A stretch of DNA of 64,000 nt, taken from assembly GCF_000390185.1 (NCBI RefSeq), contig NZ_AQHR01000020.1, forward strand, positions 1 to 64,000, in the 5' to 3' direction. Below, one piece after another: positions 7,472 through 16,800 of this stretch (position 1 is its first letter; the number at the start of each line of letters is the position of its first letter). Both the position numbers and the translations under genes were made by a program. Under the pieces are notes generated by a model. The model was not told where the DNA came from. It did not search any database and saw nothing but the letters and a program-made list of their open reading frames with translations. The stretch is from Lunatimonas lonarensis (GTDB lineage Bacteria > Bacteroidota > Bacteroidia > Cytophagales > Cyclobacteriaceae).

Positions 7472-9799
7472 CTACCGTTTGATCAGCCACACATCGGATA
7501 CTCTGGAGTAATTTCTCCAGCGCATATGAGACTCTTCGGGACGGTCAAAACTCACGGTGATCTTACCGTCACCGACCACATCTCTGGGCACAATGAATTC
7601 TTTGAATCCACCCAATTCCTTTTCATACACCAACGGTTCCAAACGCTTGCCGTCAATCCGGATTAAGGCCTCCCCAAAACCGGTCACCCGAATCAGGTAG
7701 CGGGCATTGGGATCCAGATCTTCGTATTTCAAGATAGGCTCGACCTGATAGACTTGGGAAGAAAGTCTCCATCGGCTATATCCACTGTCCCACCATCCAA
7801 AATCCACCGCATCATACACCGTTGTGGTGACGTGAGGGCTTTTGGAAATATTGGAGACATCGTCGTAGTAGCCACCTTCGCCGGGGTTTTCCCAGTTGGC
7901 GATCAACTGCAGCCGGTCTTGCTTTTGCTGTTCTGATTCCATCTTACGGATGGCTTCAAACTCGTCTGCCAGCCACCACCGGTTATTAAGCGGATAATCC
8001 ACAAAATCCAGGATACAGCCCCTTTGGGAGTTGCTCGCCTGGAATTTGTCCACACTGGTCTGTAGGCCAACAGTCGTAAACAAGGCATAGGCGTAATCCT
8101 CGATTTTCTTTCGGGATTCCCGCTCAATAGGTTGGGAGTCGGCCCGATTGACCAGTTCCAATGCCTGATCCATGGCAGCTTCTACGCCAAGTGTTGGGTA
8201 TTGAAGGAGAACCGCATTGGCTTGTTTTTCCAGGTCGGTTTCGTAGATCTTTCGCTGACGCACATAGGCATCGTAGTAGGCCCTCATCACCAGCATCTGC
8301 CACCTCCAGTTTCCCGAAAGCTGGGGGTGGCCCGATTCCAGATTTTTCCAATACGCAAGGGTTGGTTCTATACTCCCGTTGTCTATGATAGAACCATCCC
8401 AGTTTTTTTCCAAGCCAAGGATACCCTCGGCGGCCTTTTTGTCCAGGCTAGCACCAAAGAAAAATCGGGAATACGCTGTGAGAATATCCAAGATGTTTTT
8501 GTCCGGATCCCAACCTCTTTGGCTCCAAACTACCTTGTTTACATCATCGTGAGCCCCATCCGAGTAGGAGACAAAACCGTCTGTAAAAGGGGCAAATTTG
8601 TTATGGACCTGTCCATAGAACACAGGCATGGGATTGATCCCCTCTCGGCCAATGGTCAGGGCAAAAGCCTGGTCAAAGTTTGGCACCGGGTAGTCACAGC
8701 GCACATTGTGGGTGATATCGGGATAGTGCCTGTGCTTATACTGCTTGGGAAGCCTGAATCGGGTCTCTGAAATCGGAGGACTACTGGGACCCGACACCAC
8801 GCCACGAAGCCAAGTCGGTTGGTGTCGCTCCAAATACTGGTAAAAATAATCCACCTGCTCCTGACTGAATCCCTGAAGGGAAATCCAGATGCCTGCGTTG
8901 GGATGGTATTTGACCAACCGCGCATGCAGATCCCGGAGAAATGGCATGACTTCCTTGGGGTGGTTATTTCCAGGGTCTCCGCCCGGGAAAAAGATATTGT
9001 CCAGCCTTGGCACTTTTCGGTAATTGGCTTCATGGATGTCCAATTCTTTGGTCCGAACCGCTGGATCAGTCAAGTCCACGGTGGCCGGAGTCCATATCCA
9101 GTATTCGATGTCGTACTTCTCACAGATCTCACTCATCTTCACGTTCATCTCCTCCCGGGAGATTTTGAAATGAGGACTGTTGTCCTGGACGCCATCAGGC
9201 GGAATGTTTTCGATGGCATTGGTGCCAAACAGTACCAGATCACGGATATACTGATCGTATTGTTCCACCGACCAGGCATCGTAGGAATTGGCGGTATTTC
9301 GGTAGCCGATTTGATGTCCCCGCAGGGAATATCTCGGCGCAGAGGCGAAATCAAGGTTGTCGTCAATCAGAAACTGCCCTTTGCCCAGTAGGGAGGTTCG
9401 GAGCAACTCTCCGATCCCGAAGAGCACCGCTCTGGAGTCCGCCCCAATAATCCAAAGGACATTGTCCTCCCATACAATCCTGAAACCTTCCGGCTGAAAT
9501 TCAGGCGAGTTACTTCCCTTGGGTTTTGGGAGGTTTTTCCCTTCCAACTGGACCGAAGAAGTTAAGGCAAGCGCTATCGTATATTTTCCGGCTGCGTTCC
9601 AATTCTCAATTGCGCTTACGCTAATTTTGCTTCGTTTTCCGATTTCATCCCGCAATATCTCCAAAGCCGAGGCGCGTACCTGGGATTTGATATCCTTTGA
9701 CAGAATGACATTTACTTTGGAAAGGTTGATGGATTCGGCAGAAAGGGCTAATCGGAAAAAAAATAAGCCAAAGAATAGCAAGGCGATTTTCGTTCTCAT
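7472..9799 (-). CDS. Exported glycoside hydrolase-like protein with GH20b-type N-terminal domain
   Basis: This 775-residue protein has a signal peptide (MRTKIALLFFGLFFFRLALSA). Residues 25-150 look like the alpha/beta N-terminal domain shared by hexosaminidases and alpha-glucuronidases (DSRAVLFGIGELLR). A TIM-barrel-like region starts near RYSLRGHQIGYR (about 156) with NAIENIPPDG, YDIEYWIWTP, FFPGGDPGNNHP and GIWISLQG. The C-terminus (about 680-775) is a small beta-sandwich. The layout resembles GH67/GH115-type glucuronidases, but I cannot assign a CAZy family or catalytic residues from reading alone. It is upstream of and co-directional with the propeller/toroid lipoprotein, as in a two-gene operon. 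Confidence 0.6.
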   Translation of the reverse strand: MRTKIALLFFGLFFFRLALSAESINLSKVNVILSKDIKSQVRASALEILRDEIGKRSKISVSAIENWNAAGKYTIALALTSSVQLEGKNLPKPKGSNSPEFQPEGFRIVWEDNVLWIIGADSRAVLFGIGELLRTSLLGKGQFLIDDNLDFASAPRYSLRGHQIGYRNTANSYDAWSVEQYDQYIRDLVLFGTNAIENIPPDGVQDNSPHFKISREEMNVKMSEICEKYDIEYWIWTPATVDLTDPAVRTKELDIHEANYRKVPRLDNIFFPGGDPGNNHPKEVMPFLRDLHARLVKYHPNAGIWISLQGFSQEQVDYFYQYLERHQPTWLRGVVSGPSSPPISETRFRLPKQYKHRHYPDITHNVRCDYPVPNFDQAFALTIGREGINPMPVFYGQVHNKFAPFTDGFVSYSDGAHDDVNKVVWSQRGWDPDKNILDILTAYSRFFFGASLDKKAAEGILGLEKNWDGSIIDNGSIEPTLAYWKNLESGHPQLSGNWRWQMLVMRAYYDAYVRQRKIYETDLEKQANAVLLQYPTLGVEAAMDQALELVNRADSQPIERESRKKIEDYAYALFTTVGLQTSVDKFQASNSQRGCILDFVDYPLNNRWWLADEFEAIRKMESEQQKQDRLQLIANWENPGEGGYYDDVSNISKSPHVTTTVYDAVDFGWWDSGYSRWRLSSQVYQVEPILKYEDLDPNARYLIRVTGFGEALIRIDGKRLEPLVYEKELGGFKEFIVPRDVVGDGKITVSFDRPEESHMRWRNYSRVSDVWLIKR

Positions 9800-10012
9800 T
9801 GGTAAAGGGCTGAGGGGGTGATGGGATTTTGGCAGATTGATTATTCAAATTCTCACATGCATTACTACCGGTTCCGGAATTTGGGCTATCCAGTGGCCTG
9901 TTTCTAGCTAATACTACTTTACGGAGTTAAAAATTTTGCCCAATAGGGCAAAATTAGCTATGTTGTGGTAACATATATAGCGTCTTCAACCATTACCGAT
10001 TGAATTAGGCCC
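9800..10012. promoter_or_regulatory. Intergenic region with strong palindromes
   Basis: A perfect 10-bp inverted repeat with a 4-nt loop lies at 9932-9955 (AATTTTGCCC/GGGCAAAATT). A second one (TATGTT/AACATA) follows near 9959-9976. This region precedes the minus-strand glycosidase and borders the IS remnant. The palindromes could be an operator, a terminator, or an IS end. I cannot decide which. Confidence 0.4.
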
Positions 10013-10687
10013 ATGCTTCTTCAATCGGATAAAAAAATTTTTGGTTTTCGGGTAAACCTCTGTGAATCAACTGCTAGGCTACAGGGTTTCGCCGCCTCAT
10101 TCAACCCACATTTTACCTGTCACCGTTTCGACAACACCCCGACGGCCCTGGAGTACATAAAAGGGCTGATGGTCTGCGAGAAGAACACCGCCAATATGGA
10201 AAGAATGGAAGAGACAATCGATTTGTCCGATTACAGGCGTTACCAGCACTTCCTGTCCAATCCCACCTGGAGCCACCATGCCGTAATCAGGGAGGTTCAG
10301 ATCCAGGCCTCCTCAGTCCTTGCCGTGGAAAAGTCCAGGAACGGCGGGGTGGACGAATATACGCCAAAGCAATACGCTTACTTTCAGGCACAAAGGAACT
10401 GAGTGGAAAGGACGTTAGACGACAGCAAAAATGAGCTGGGCCTTTCTGATTACCAGACGAGGAAGTGGATAGCATGGCACCACCACCACGCCATGGTTTT
10501 CATGGCCGCGCTCTTCATGATGAAAGAGCGGATAGCAAACAGCAATGACTTCCCACTCATGCGCGTAAGGGACCTGAGGATATTGATGGTCCTCCTGCTC
10601 TTTGGCAGCCCAGAGGATTTTGATAAAAAGCTCAACCAGATGAAATCGGGCATGACGCAAGCGACACACACTGGGATGCCCCGATAG
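10013..10687 (+). pseudogene. IS701-type transposase remnant with internal deletion and nonsense codon
   Basis: Two ORFs in one frame are separated only by TGA at 10400-10402. The first part (MERMEETIDLSDYRRYQHF, NPTWSHHAVIRE) resembles the N-terminus of IS701/SRSO17-like DDE transposases. The second (VERTLDDSKNELGLSDYQ, RKWIAWHHHHAMVF) resembles their C-terminus around the catalytic Glu region. The expected 200 or so residues in the middle, with the catalytic Asp residues, are missing. The TGA stands where these proteins usually have Trp before VER, so a single TGG to TGA change explains it. The copy is dead and marks past mobility at the left border of the defence region. Confidence 0.65.
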
Positions 10688-10698
10688 CTATCCGGGGC
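10678..10698. repeat. Palindrome at the end of the IS remnant
   Basis: GCCCCGATAGC pairs with GCTATCCGGGGC with one bulge. It overlaps the end of the transposase frame. A second half-related stretch (CCCGATAAACCGGG) follows at about 10718. Core bases match the palindrome at 3427-3450. Confidence 0.5.
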
Positions 10699-11234
10699 TG
10701 CCATGCGAGATTCCATCCCGATAAACCGGGACAAGTTCTGACCATTAAAAAACAATTATAGACAGATGAAAACCAGACATAAAACCGTAAAAGAAACATC
10801 GACCGGTATTACCAAAACGATGGTTTGTTTAACTTGGTAAAGTAGAAATATTTACCCACTTCCAGCACCGCAAAGCAAGAGTAGCCCGATATTCCATTCC
10901 GCTGCGCTACATTCCATACCGTACCACACTTGCTTTTCCCAACATACCCCCCAACGCAGGTAAAGCGGTGTCCGTCAGTCGTTCCGTTTTGTTCCGCAAA
11001 AACATATCTGCAAGGGTAAAATGAACTTCCTTCGGTCGCCCTTGCATATACCGTTCACTTACCAGTTCGCTTGCGCTCCAGTAGGTGCTTACTCATTGCC
11101 GTTCACTTGTTTTGATTCACACACTCTCTTCTTCCTCACTCGCAGCTATTTCATCCCCACAAACCCCATAGCCTATCGAACCATCAAACCGATAAAAGTA
11201 ACCCCGAGAAAGAGTCCGTAAGAGAAAAACAGCA
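10699..11234. other. Non-coding or decayed stretch
   Basis: I see no convincing gene in these 536 bp. A 66-codon frame at 11021-11221 has no recognisable features and a composition unlike its neighbours. The segment separates the IS remnant from the fic gene and may be IS or Rhs debris. Confidence 0.4.
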
Positions 11235-12350
11235 TCAGATTATATCTGGATTTCTATCCCCCATTGGGAGATAGTAGCGAGTATACCTAAGTTTACCAGT
11301 CTTTTTTAGAGCTCCAAGGGCTACCATTTCCGCTAGATCTCTGGTTGCGGTAGCAGGAGAAGTTTTGCAGATACGAATGTAATTCTCGGCACTCAGACCA
11401 CCTTTGAAACCCTCCGGTCCTTCCCGAAACAATCGCAGCGCGACTTTGGCCTGCCGCTCATTTAGCTTATTCCGGAATTCCTCAAAGTAGCGAGCCTTTT
11501 CAACAATAAATAGAATCAATTTCTGCACATTGATTTGGGCTTTCAATACCTCTTCAGAAAAATACACTAGCCAATCTGTCACCTCCAAAGAGCCATTGGC
11601 ACGCTCTAATGCCTGATAATACGCTTTTTTATTTCGCTCTACGGTACTGGAGAGTGAAGTAATCAAGGGATGCTTGGCACCCATAGCCAGGGCTTTTTCT
11701 GCAATGGCTCGTCCAATTCGACCATTTCCGTCTTCAAAGGGGTGAATTAATTCAAAATACAGGTGCGCCAAGCCAGCATGAACCAATGTGGGCATTCCCT
11801 CGCTGAAAGCTCTATTGAACCAAAGAAGATAATTTTCCATCTCTTTTGGCACCCTATAAGAAGGCGGAGCCTCATAGAAAACTTGGGGCGAATCTAACCT
11901 CCCCGATACAATCTGCATCGGATCTTCATGAACTCGATAACCTCCTACAATTTCTAAATCAATCCTTCCGTTCATCATCATTCGATGCCAAGAGAATAGG
12001 CGCTCCTGGTCAAGGGGCTCATTATAACTCTTATAAAGGTCCACCATCATTCGGGAAACACCCGTTTCTTTGGGACCAGGCCTTCTTCCATCAGTCTGCA
12101 ATCCCAGCTGACCGCGGATGGATAATTGAACAGAATCTCTGTCCAATATCTCCCCTTCAATTTTAGATGTATCCAGCGCTTCGTTGCTCAAAAGACTCAC
12201 CTTTAATTCATCCGCATCGTCAGGCGACACAGAACTAACTGAACCTAAAATCAAACCCGTATTTCGATGAAATTCGCGTTCTAATTGAACGAATGCCGCA
12301 GGGTCAAATGTGAAGTTTGGCCAGTCCGCTCTCTTCCAAATCCATTGCAT
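11235..12350 (-). CDS. Fic family protein (putative AMP-transferase), class II
   Basis: Fic proteins transfer AMP or related groups to target hydroxyls. The catalytic motif HPFEDGNGRIGR lies at about residues 203-214 with all key residues present (His, Asp/Glu, Asn-Gly, Arg). An N-terminal inhibitory helix motif TSKIEG (about 61-66, pattern S/TxxxE-G/N) places it in class II, where the inhibitory helix is in the same chain. The first 100 residues match the Fic N-terminal domain common in this group, and the last 70 look like a winged helix (LSAENYIRICKTSPATATRDLAEM). Total length of 371 fits the family. It stands alone on the minus strand between IS debris and the DUF4221 gene. Its target is unknown; a stress or toxin-like role is family knowledge. 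Confidence 0.9.
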   Translation of the reverse strand: MQWIWKRADWPNFTFDPAAFVQLEREFHRNTGLILGSVSSVSPDDADELKVSLLSNEALDTSKIEGEILDRDSVQLSIRGQLGLQTDGRRPGPKETGVSRMMVDLYKSYNEPLDQERLFSWHRMMMNGRIDLEIVGGYRVHEDPMQIVSGRLDSPQVFYEAPPSYRVPKEMENYLLWFNRAFSEGMPTLVHAGLAHLYFELIHPFEDGNGRIGRAIAEKALAMGAKHPLITSLSSTVERNKKAYYQALERANGSLEVTDWLVYFSEEVLKAQINVQKLILFIVEKARYFEEFRNKLNERQAKVALRLFREGPEGFKGGLSAENYIRICKTSPATATRDLAEMVALGALKKTGKLRYTRYYLPMGDRNPDII

Positions 12351-12588
12351 GAGCTATTGAAATTGTTTCTATAGCTCAATAATACGAAATAAATGAGTTA
12401 TAGGATGATTTTCTATCCCTCAAAGTGAAAGACTTTGCGGAAAACATTATCTAAAATTGCAAAGGAATTTGGGATTGGCAATGATCTATTGTCAGGCATA
12501 AATGAGGATCTAAACCAGGTGACCTTAGAGGGCAAAACGGTACATTTAAACTTCAGAACCATGCTGAAATGGTTCAACTGGTTCCGCA

Positions 12589-13755
12589 TTACTTCGGTTG
12601 CCCAGCAACCAACCGATAGGTATACAGGGTATGGAAATCTTCCTCTACTCCTGCCCTTTCCTGGTCCTTCAACGCCACAATTTGCCCTTTGCTGTCCACC
12701 AAGGCTGAATAGGGATTCATGCTTTTCGGAATGGATTGATCAATGGTCAATTTACTTAAATTTGAGTCAAAAACAGCCATTTCCATAGGAAAAGAGTAAA
12801 CCAGCTCCATTCGCTGGGTCGGGTCTGATACGTTGTAGGCCAACTTTGTTTCCGGAGAAACACCCTTACTATAAAAGACCAAAAAGTGATCTTCTAGTGG
12901 CAAAAACCGGTGAATCCGTGGAATGCGATACACAAGTCCGTTTTTCTCAAAAAAAGTATCCATCTGCTCCAGCGGAACAGGTTGGTCCGGGAACGCATTT
13001 TTAGCCGAAATTTTCACGGTTTTCCCAAAGATCAGCTGTTGCTCCTTTTCATGATACACGTGAAACTCCAGCGCATTCGTGACCGAAAGGAACCACTTGG
13101 AGCCGCCATTTTGGATAAGGGGCGTGGGGTAGCCGTAAAAAAGCCCTGGCTCAAACGCATCGGTCTCCGGGAAATGCATAGTACCATAATGGTCCCCACT
13201 CAACGTATCCAAAACCTCCATCATAGCCCCACCATCCAGCATGCGCTGATAGGCTGCCTGCCGGTCTTGTCCTTCTACCGCCGATCCCGGTTTATAATAG
13301 AGTAGTTTGTCCCCAAAGGAAAAGCCGGCAATACTTCCTCCTCCTACGATCCAGAAATAGGGATAGGGAATCTCTGTGCGGTTCAAGAGATTTCCAGATC
13401 GGCTCAACGTATAGATTTTGTCTCCAAAAATGCAGATGCCGTTTTCGGAAAACGTGGGGTTTAGTCCATAGCCATGGATCGCCTCAGGCCCTTCACTCAA
13501 CAGGGTAAAAGCCTGTTGGATAGCTCCTACCGAGTCAAAAATCAGGATTTCTCTTTTTTGGTGGTTATATGCCAGGTACTGATTGGTTGCCGGGTCGTAA
13601 TCCTTTAAGTCCAAGTTTCCCATGTAGGCTATTTGGACCGAGTCAATCAATACAAGGGAATAGTTACTTTCTGTTACCGTTTCCTTTTCGGATCGAGCAC
13701 ATGACAGCAAGCACGCTACCGAAAAAAATAGGACTGCTAGGCGAAGATTCGACAT
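12589..13755 (-). CDS. DUF4221-like beta-propeller lipoprotein
   Basis: The chosen start is at 13755 (MSNLRLAVLFFSVACLLSC), which gives a typical lipoprotein signal with lipobox LLSC. The longer frame to 13833 adds an unlikely N-terminus. The body consists of repeated strands with propeller-like motifs (YDPATNQYLAYNHQKREIL, ENGICIFGDKIYTLSRSG) and ends with ALVDSKGQIVALKDQ, the pattern of Bacteroidota six-bladed propeller proteins annotated DUF4221. The role is unknown; it is presumably at the outer surface or in the periplasm. Transcription is divergent from the type IIG gene, whose start is 136 bp away. Confidence 0.65.
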   Translation of the reverse strand: MSNLRLAVLFFSVACLLSCARSEKETVTESNYSLVLIDSVQIAYMGNLDLKDYDPATNQYLAYNHQKREILIFDSVGAIQQAFTLLSEGPEAIHGYGLNPTFSENGICIFGDKIYTLSRSGNLLNRTEIPYPYFWIVGGGSIAGFSFGDKLLYYKPGSAVEGQDRQAAYQRMLDGGAMMEVLDTLSGDHYGTMHFPETDAFEPGLFYGYPTPLIQNGGSKWFLSVTNALEFHVYHEKEQQLIFGKTVKISAKNAFPDQPVPLEQMDTFFEKNGLVYRIPRIHRFLPLEDHFLVFYSKGVSPETKLAYNVSDPTQRMELVYSFPMEMAVFDSNLSKLTIDQSIPKSMNPYSALVDSKGQIVALKDQERAGVEEDFHTLYTYRLVAGQPK

Positions 13756-13891
13756 CACTAAATGTAAAACGAACGGCTTAAAATTCCAAAAAACATCGCA
13801 CATCATGCATTCATCAGCCCTTTTTTGTTGCAAATCCCGGCAAAAACAAGCAACTTGGTTCTCGGTATTTTTCTGGATCTAATCCCGCAAC

Positions 13892-16800
13892 ATGAATCAA
13901 AAGATTTTCAAACCTAGGCAGGCATTAAACAAGGCATTTTTGAAAGTAAAGCCTGTACGGACGCAAATCGAGGTCTTTAAATCCAACCTCATCCGCTTGC
14001 TTGATCAGATCAATGAAGCGGAGTCCGAAGAGTTTCACAAGAATTTGGTTGCGGACTTCCTCAAACGAACCTATTATGAACCGGATTTCTCCATCAACAC
14101 CAAAGGGAGAAACGATCTGGTCATCCACAATGGAAAGGATGGGAAAAGCCCCGTGGGCATAATCCTGGAAACCAAGAAGCCCGCAAATAAGAGTGAGATG
14201 ATTGGGTTTGGCGCCCTCACCCCCCGGCCCCCTCTCCCCGCCGGAGAGGGGGAGATTTTGAGGAAGGCTAAGGAAATAGCACTTCAGCGAAAAAAAGTTA
14301 ATCCCATCATTCTCGAGTTTGCTAGAAACAACCGGAAAAATGCCACGGATGCAGAAGCATTCTTGTGGGAAATGCTCAGAAACAGAAAACTGAATGGGTT
14401 AAAATTTAGGAGACAACATCCTGTCAACGATCAGTTTATTCTGGATTTTTATTGTGCCGAATGCCGATTGGTAATTGAAGTTGATGGCGGATACCACCAA
14501 TCATTGGAGCAAAGAGGATATGATGAGGGCAGGACACATGAATTGAACGAATTAGGATTGACTGTATTAAGGTTTTCCAATAAAGAGGTCATCGAAAAAA
14601 CCGAAAGGGTTTTGCAGGAGATTTTGGATTGTGCCTTTGTACTTCAAACTTCATTGGGGGAGAACGCCCTCACCCCCCGGCCCCCTCTCCCCGCCGGAGA
14701 GGGGGAGGCTGACCTCTCAGCTTCGCCGAGAGGGGATTTGAGGGCGAATCTCAATGTAAAATCCTTGCAGGAGCTCATATTGTACTTCCTCAGAGAACGC
14801 ATTACGCATGGTAATCTGGAGATAAAGCACCTGATCGTTACCAATATACATGAGTGGTTTGTGTTTGACGCAACCGTGTTTGAAAAGGCTTTTGCCCAAA
14901 ACAATGCGTTGGTGAAGGACTTCAAGGCATTTGAGGAGGGAAAACTATCAGGCACAACCACCGATTTTTTTTATAAGGAGATCGCCGCCAAGGCGATTGA
15001 CAGGATGGAGGGGGAAATGGCATTTACCTATTTTGACCTAAGGCAGTATGAAAAACCGCTCCGAAATGCGGATATGGCGGATGATGTGCAGCTGATTGCG
15101 CTTTTTAAACTTTTTTCGCCGGAGCATTTGCTCAAGCTGCCGTTTGCGAACGACAGCAACAGCCTGGACAGACGATTTTACGGCGAACTGTTGCATATCA
15201 TTGGACTAACCGAGACCAAGGAAGGCAGCAAAAAGGTGATCGGGAGAAACAAGGTAGGCGAGCGAAATGCAGGTTCCCTGTTGGAAAGCACCATTACCGA
15301 ACTGGACAGCTTGGACAAAATCAGCAGACTGGAAAAGCCAAGTCAGTTTGGAGCCACCCATGAGGAGCGGCTTTTCAATGTGGGATTGGAGCTCACCATC
15401 ACCTGGGTCAATAGGATCCTGTTTTTAAAACTCTTGGAAGCCCAGCTTATCCAGTACCATAAGGGAGACCGCTCCTATTCTTTCTTGAATCCGGAGAAAA
15501 TAAGAAGTTATGACGACCTTAACAGCCTCTTTTTTAAGGTACTGGCCAGAAAACAAGAAGACAGGTCTAAGGAGATCACCCTCACATTTGGCCATGTCCC
15601 CTACCTGAACAGTTCCCTGTTTGAGCCGACGGATATGGAACACAGCACCCTGTTCATCTCCAACCTTGGGGATGAAAAGCCCGTCCCCATCATCGCCACG
15701 ACGGTCTTGAAAAGCGAGCAGGGGAAAAGGCGGACCGGGAGTCTTTCCGCACTGGAGTACCTGTTGGAGTTTCTCAACGCCTACGATTTCAGTTCGGAGG
15801 GGTCGGAGGATATTCAGGAAGATAACAAGACCTTGATCAACGCTTCCGTGCTGGGCCTTATCTTTGAGAAAATCAACGGCTACAAAGATGGATCTGTTTT
15901 TACGCCCGGGTTTATTACTATGTACATGTCTGCGAAGGCGATTCGGAAAACCATCGTCCAAAAATTCAATCAGGCCAAAGGATGGAACTGCCAAACCTTT
16001 GAAGAGCTGAAGGAAGACATACAGGAAGAAATCAGAGCCGGCAACAGAAGAGAAGTCAGAAAAACAGCCAACGAGATCATCAATAGCCTGAAAATCGTGG
16101 ATCCCGCGGTTGGATCTGGGCATTTTCTCGTATCTGTATTGAATGAGTTGATTGCCATCAAGAGTGAGTTGAAAATCTTGGTAGATGCCAATTATGACCC
16201 GATCAGCAGTCATGCCGTCGAAGTGGTCAACGACGAATTGGTCGTTGTGGACTTAGAGGGTAATTTATTCGAATACAACTACTTAAGCAAGGATAGCCAG
16301 CGAATCCAGGAAACCCTTTTTCACGAGAAGCAGACGATCATCGAAAACTGCCTGTTTGGCGTGGACATCAATCCCAATTCGGTGAAGATATGCCGGCTAC
16401 GGCTTTGGATTGAGCTATTGAAAAGTGCCTATTATAAAAAGGCAGGTTCTGCAACCGGCAACAGCTCTCCCGTTTGCTACGCTGAGAGTGAGGACCTGAG
16501 GGATGAATACAAAGACCTTCGAGGATCTGAAAACCTCAAAGGTCAGCGCGAACTGGAAACCCTCCCCAATATCGACATCAATATCAAATGCGGCAATTCG
16601 CTTGTGTCCCGTTTTGCGCTGGATGCCAACCTTAAGTCTGCGCTCAAAGGGTCCTGGAAAATCGAAGACTACAAGGCAGCCGTCTCCACCTACCGCAATG
16701 CCAAAACCAAGGACGAAAAGCGGGCAATGGAAGCACTGATTGCGCAAATCAAAACCAACTTCCGCTCCGAGATCTCCAAAAACGATCCCAAGATCATCCG

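Larger units (their letters stand above)
14212..14746 (+). mobile_element. DUF559 endonuclease unit bounded by palindromic repeats, inserted in frame
   Basis: The 535-bp insert begins CGCCCTCA and ends TGAGGGCG, an 8-bp terminal inverted repeat. Inside are a 43-bp sequence repeated directly (14212-14254 and 14665-14707), a 410-bp body, and a right-end hairpin (CCTCTC 14713-14718, GAGAGG 14728-14733). The right repeat plus hairpin (14665-14746) is an 82-bp imperfect palindrome; the left end holds only its first 43 bp. The body encodes a full Vsr/MTES_1575-type nuclease (DUF559) with LDFYC (D185) and IEVDGGYH (E196, D198) of the host chain. No ATG precedes the domain, but an in-frame TTG at 14258 follows the purine-rich GGAGAGGGGGAG, so separate internal translation is conceivable. 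Frame is open through the whole insert. Confidence 0.75.

Noticed and set aside
8132-9391. Plus-strand frames of 190-212 codons opposite the glycosidase-like gene
   Set aside because: Antisense shadows; translations have no motifs and the minus-strand gene has a signal peptide and coherent domains.
11021-11221. A 66-codon ORF between IS debris and fic
   Set aside because: Composition and lack of motifs suggest chance.
12435-12788. A 117-codon plus-strand ORF
   Set aside because: Its second half is antisense to the DUF4221 gene and the first 50 codons match nothing I recognise.
14212-14707. Two identical 43-bp GC-rich repeats as a possible CRISPR array
   Set aside because: Only two copies, 410 bp apart, with coding sequence between them; no spacer pattern and no cas genes in the window.
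14212-14746. The insert as an intein
   Set aside because: No N-terminal Cys/Ser, no C-terminal His-Asn, and no Hint-type blocks. The nuclease is DUF559, not LAGLIDADG or HNH.
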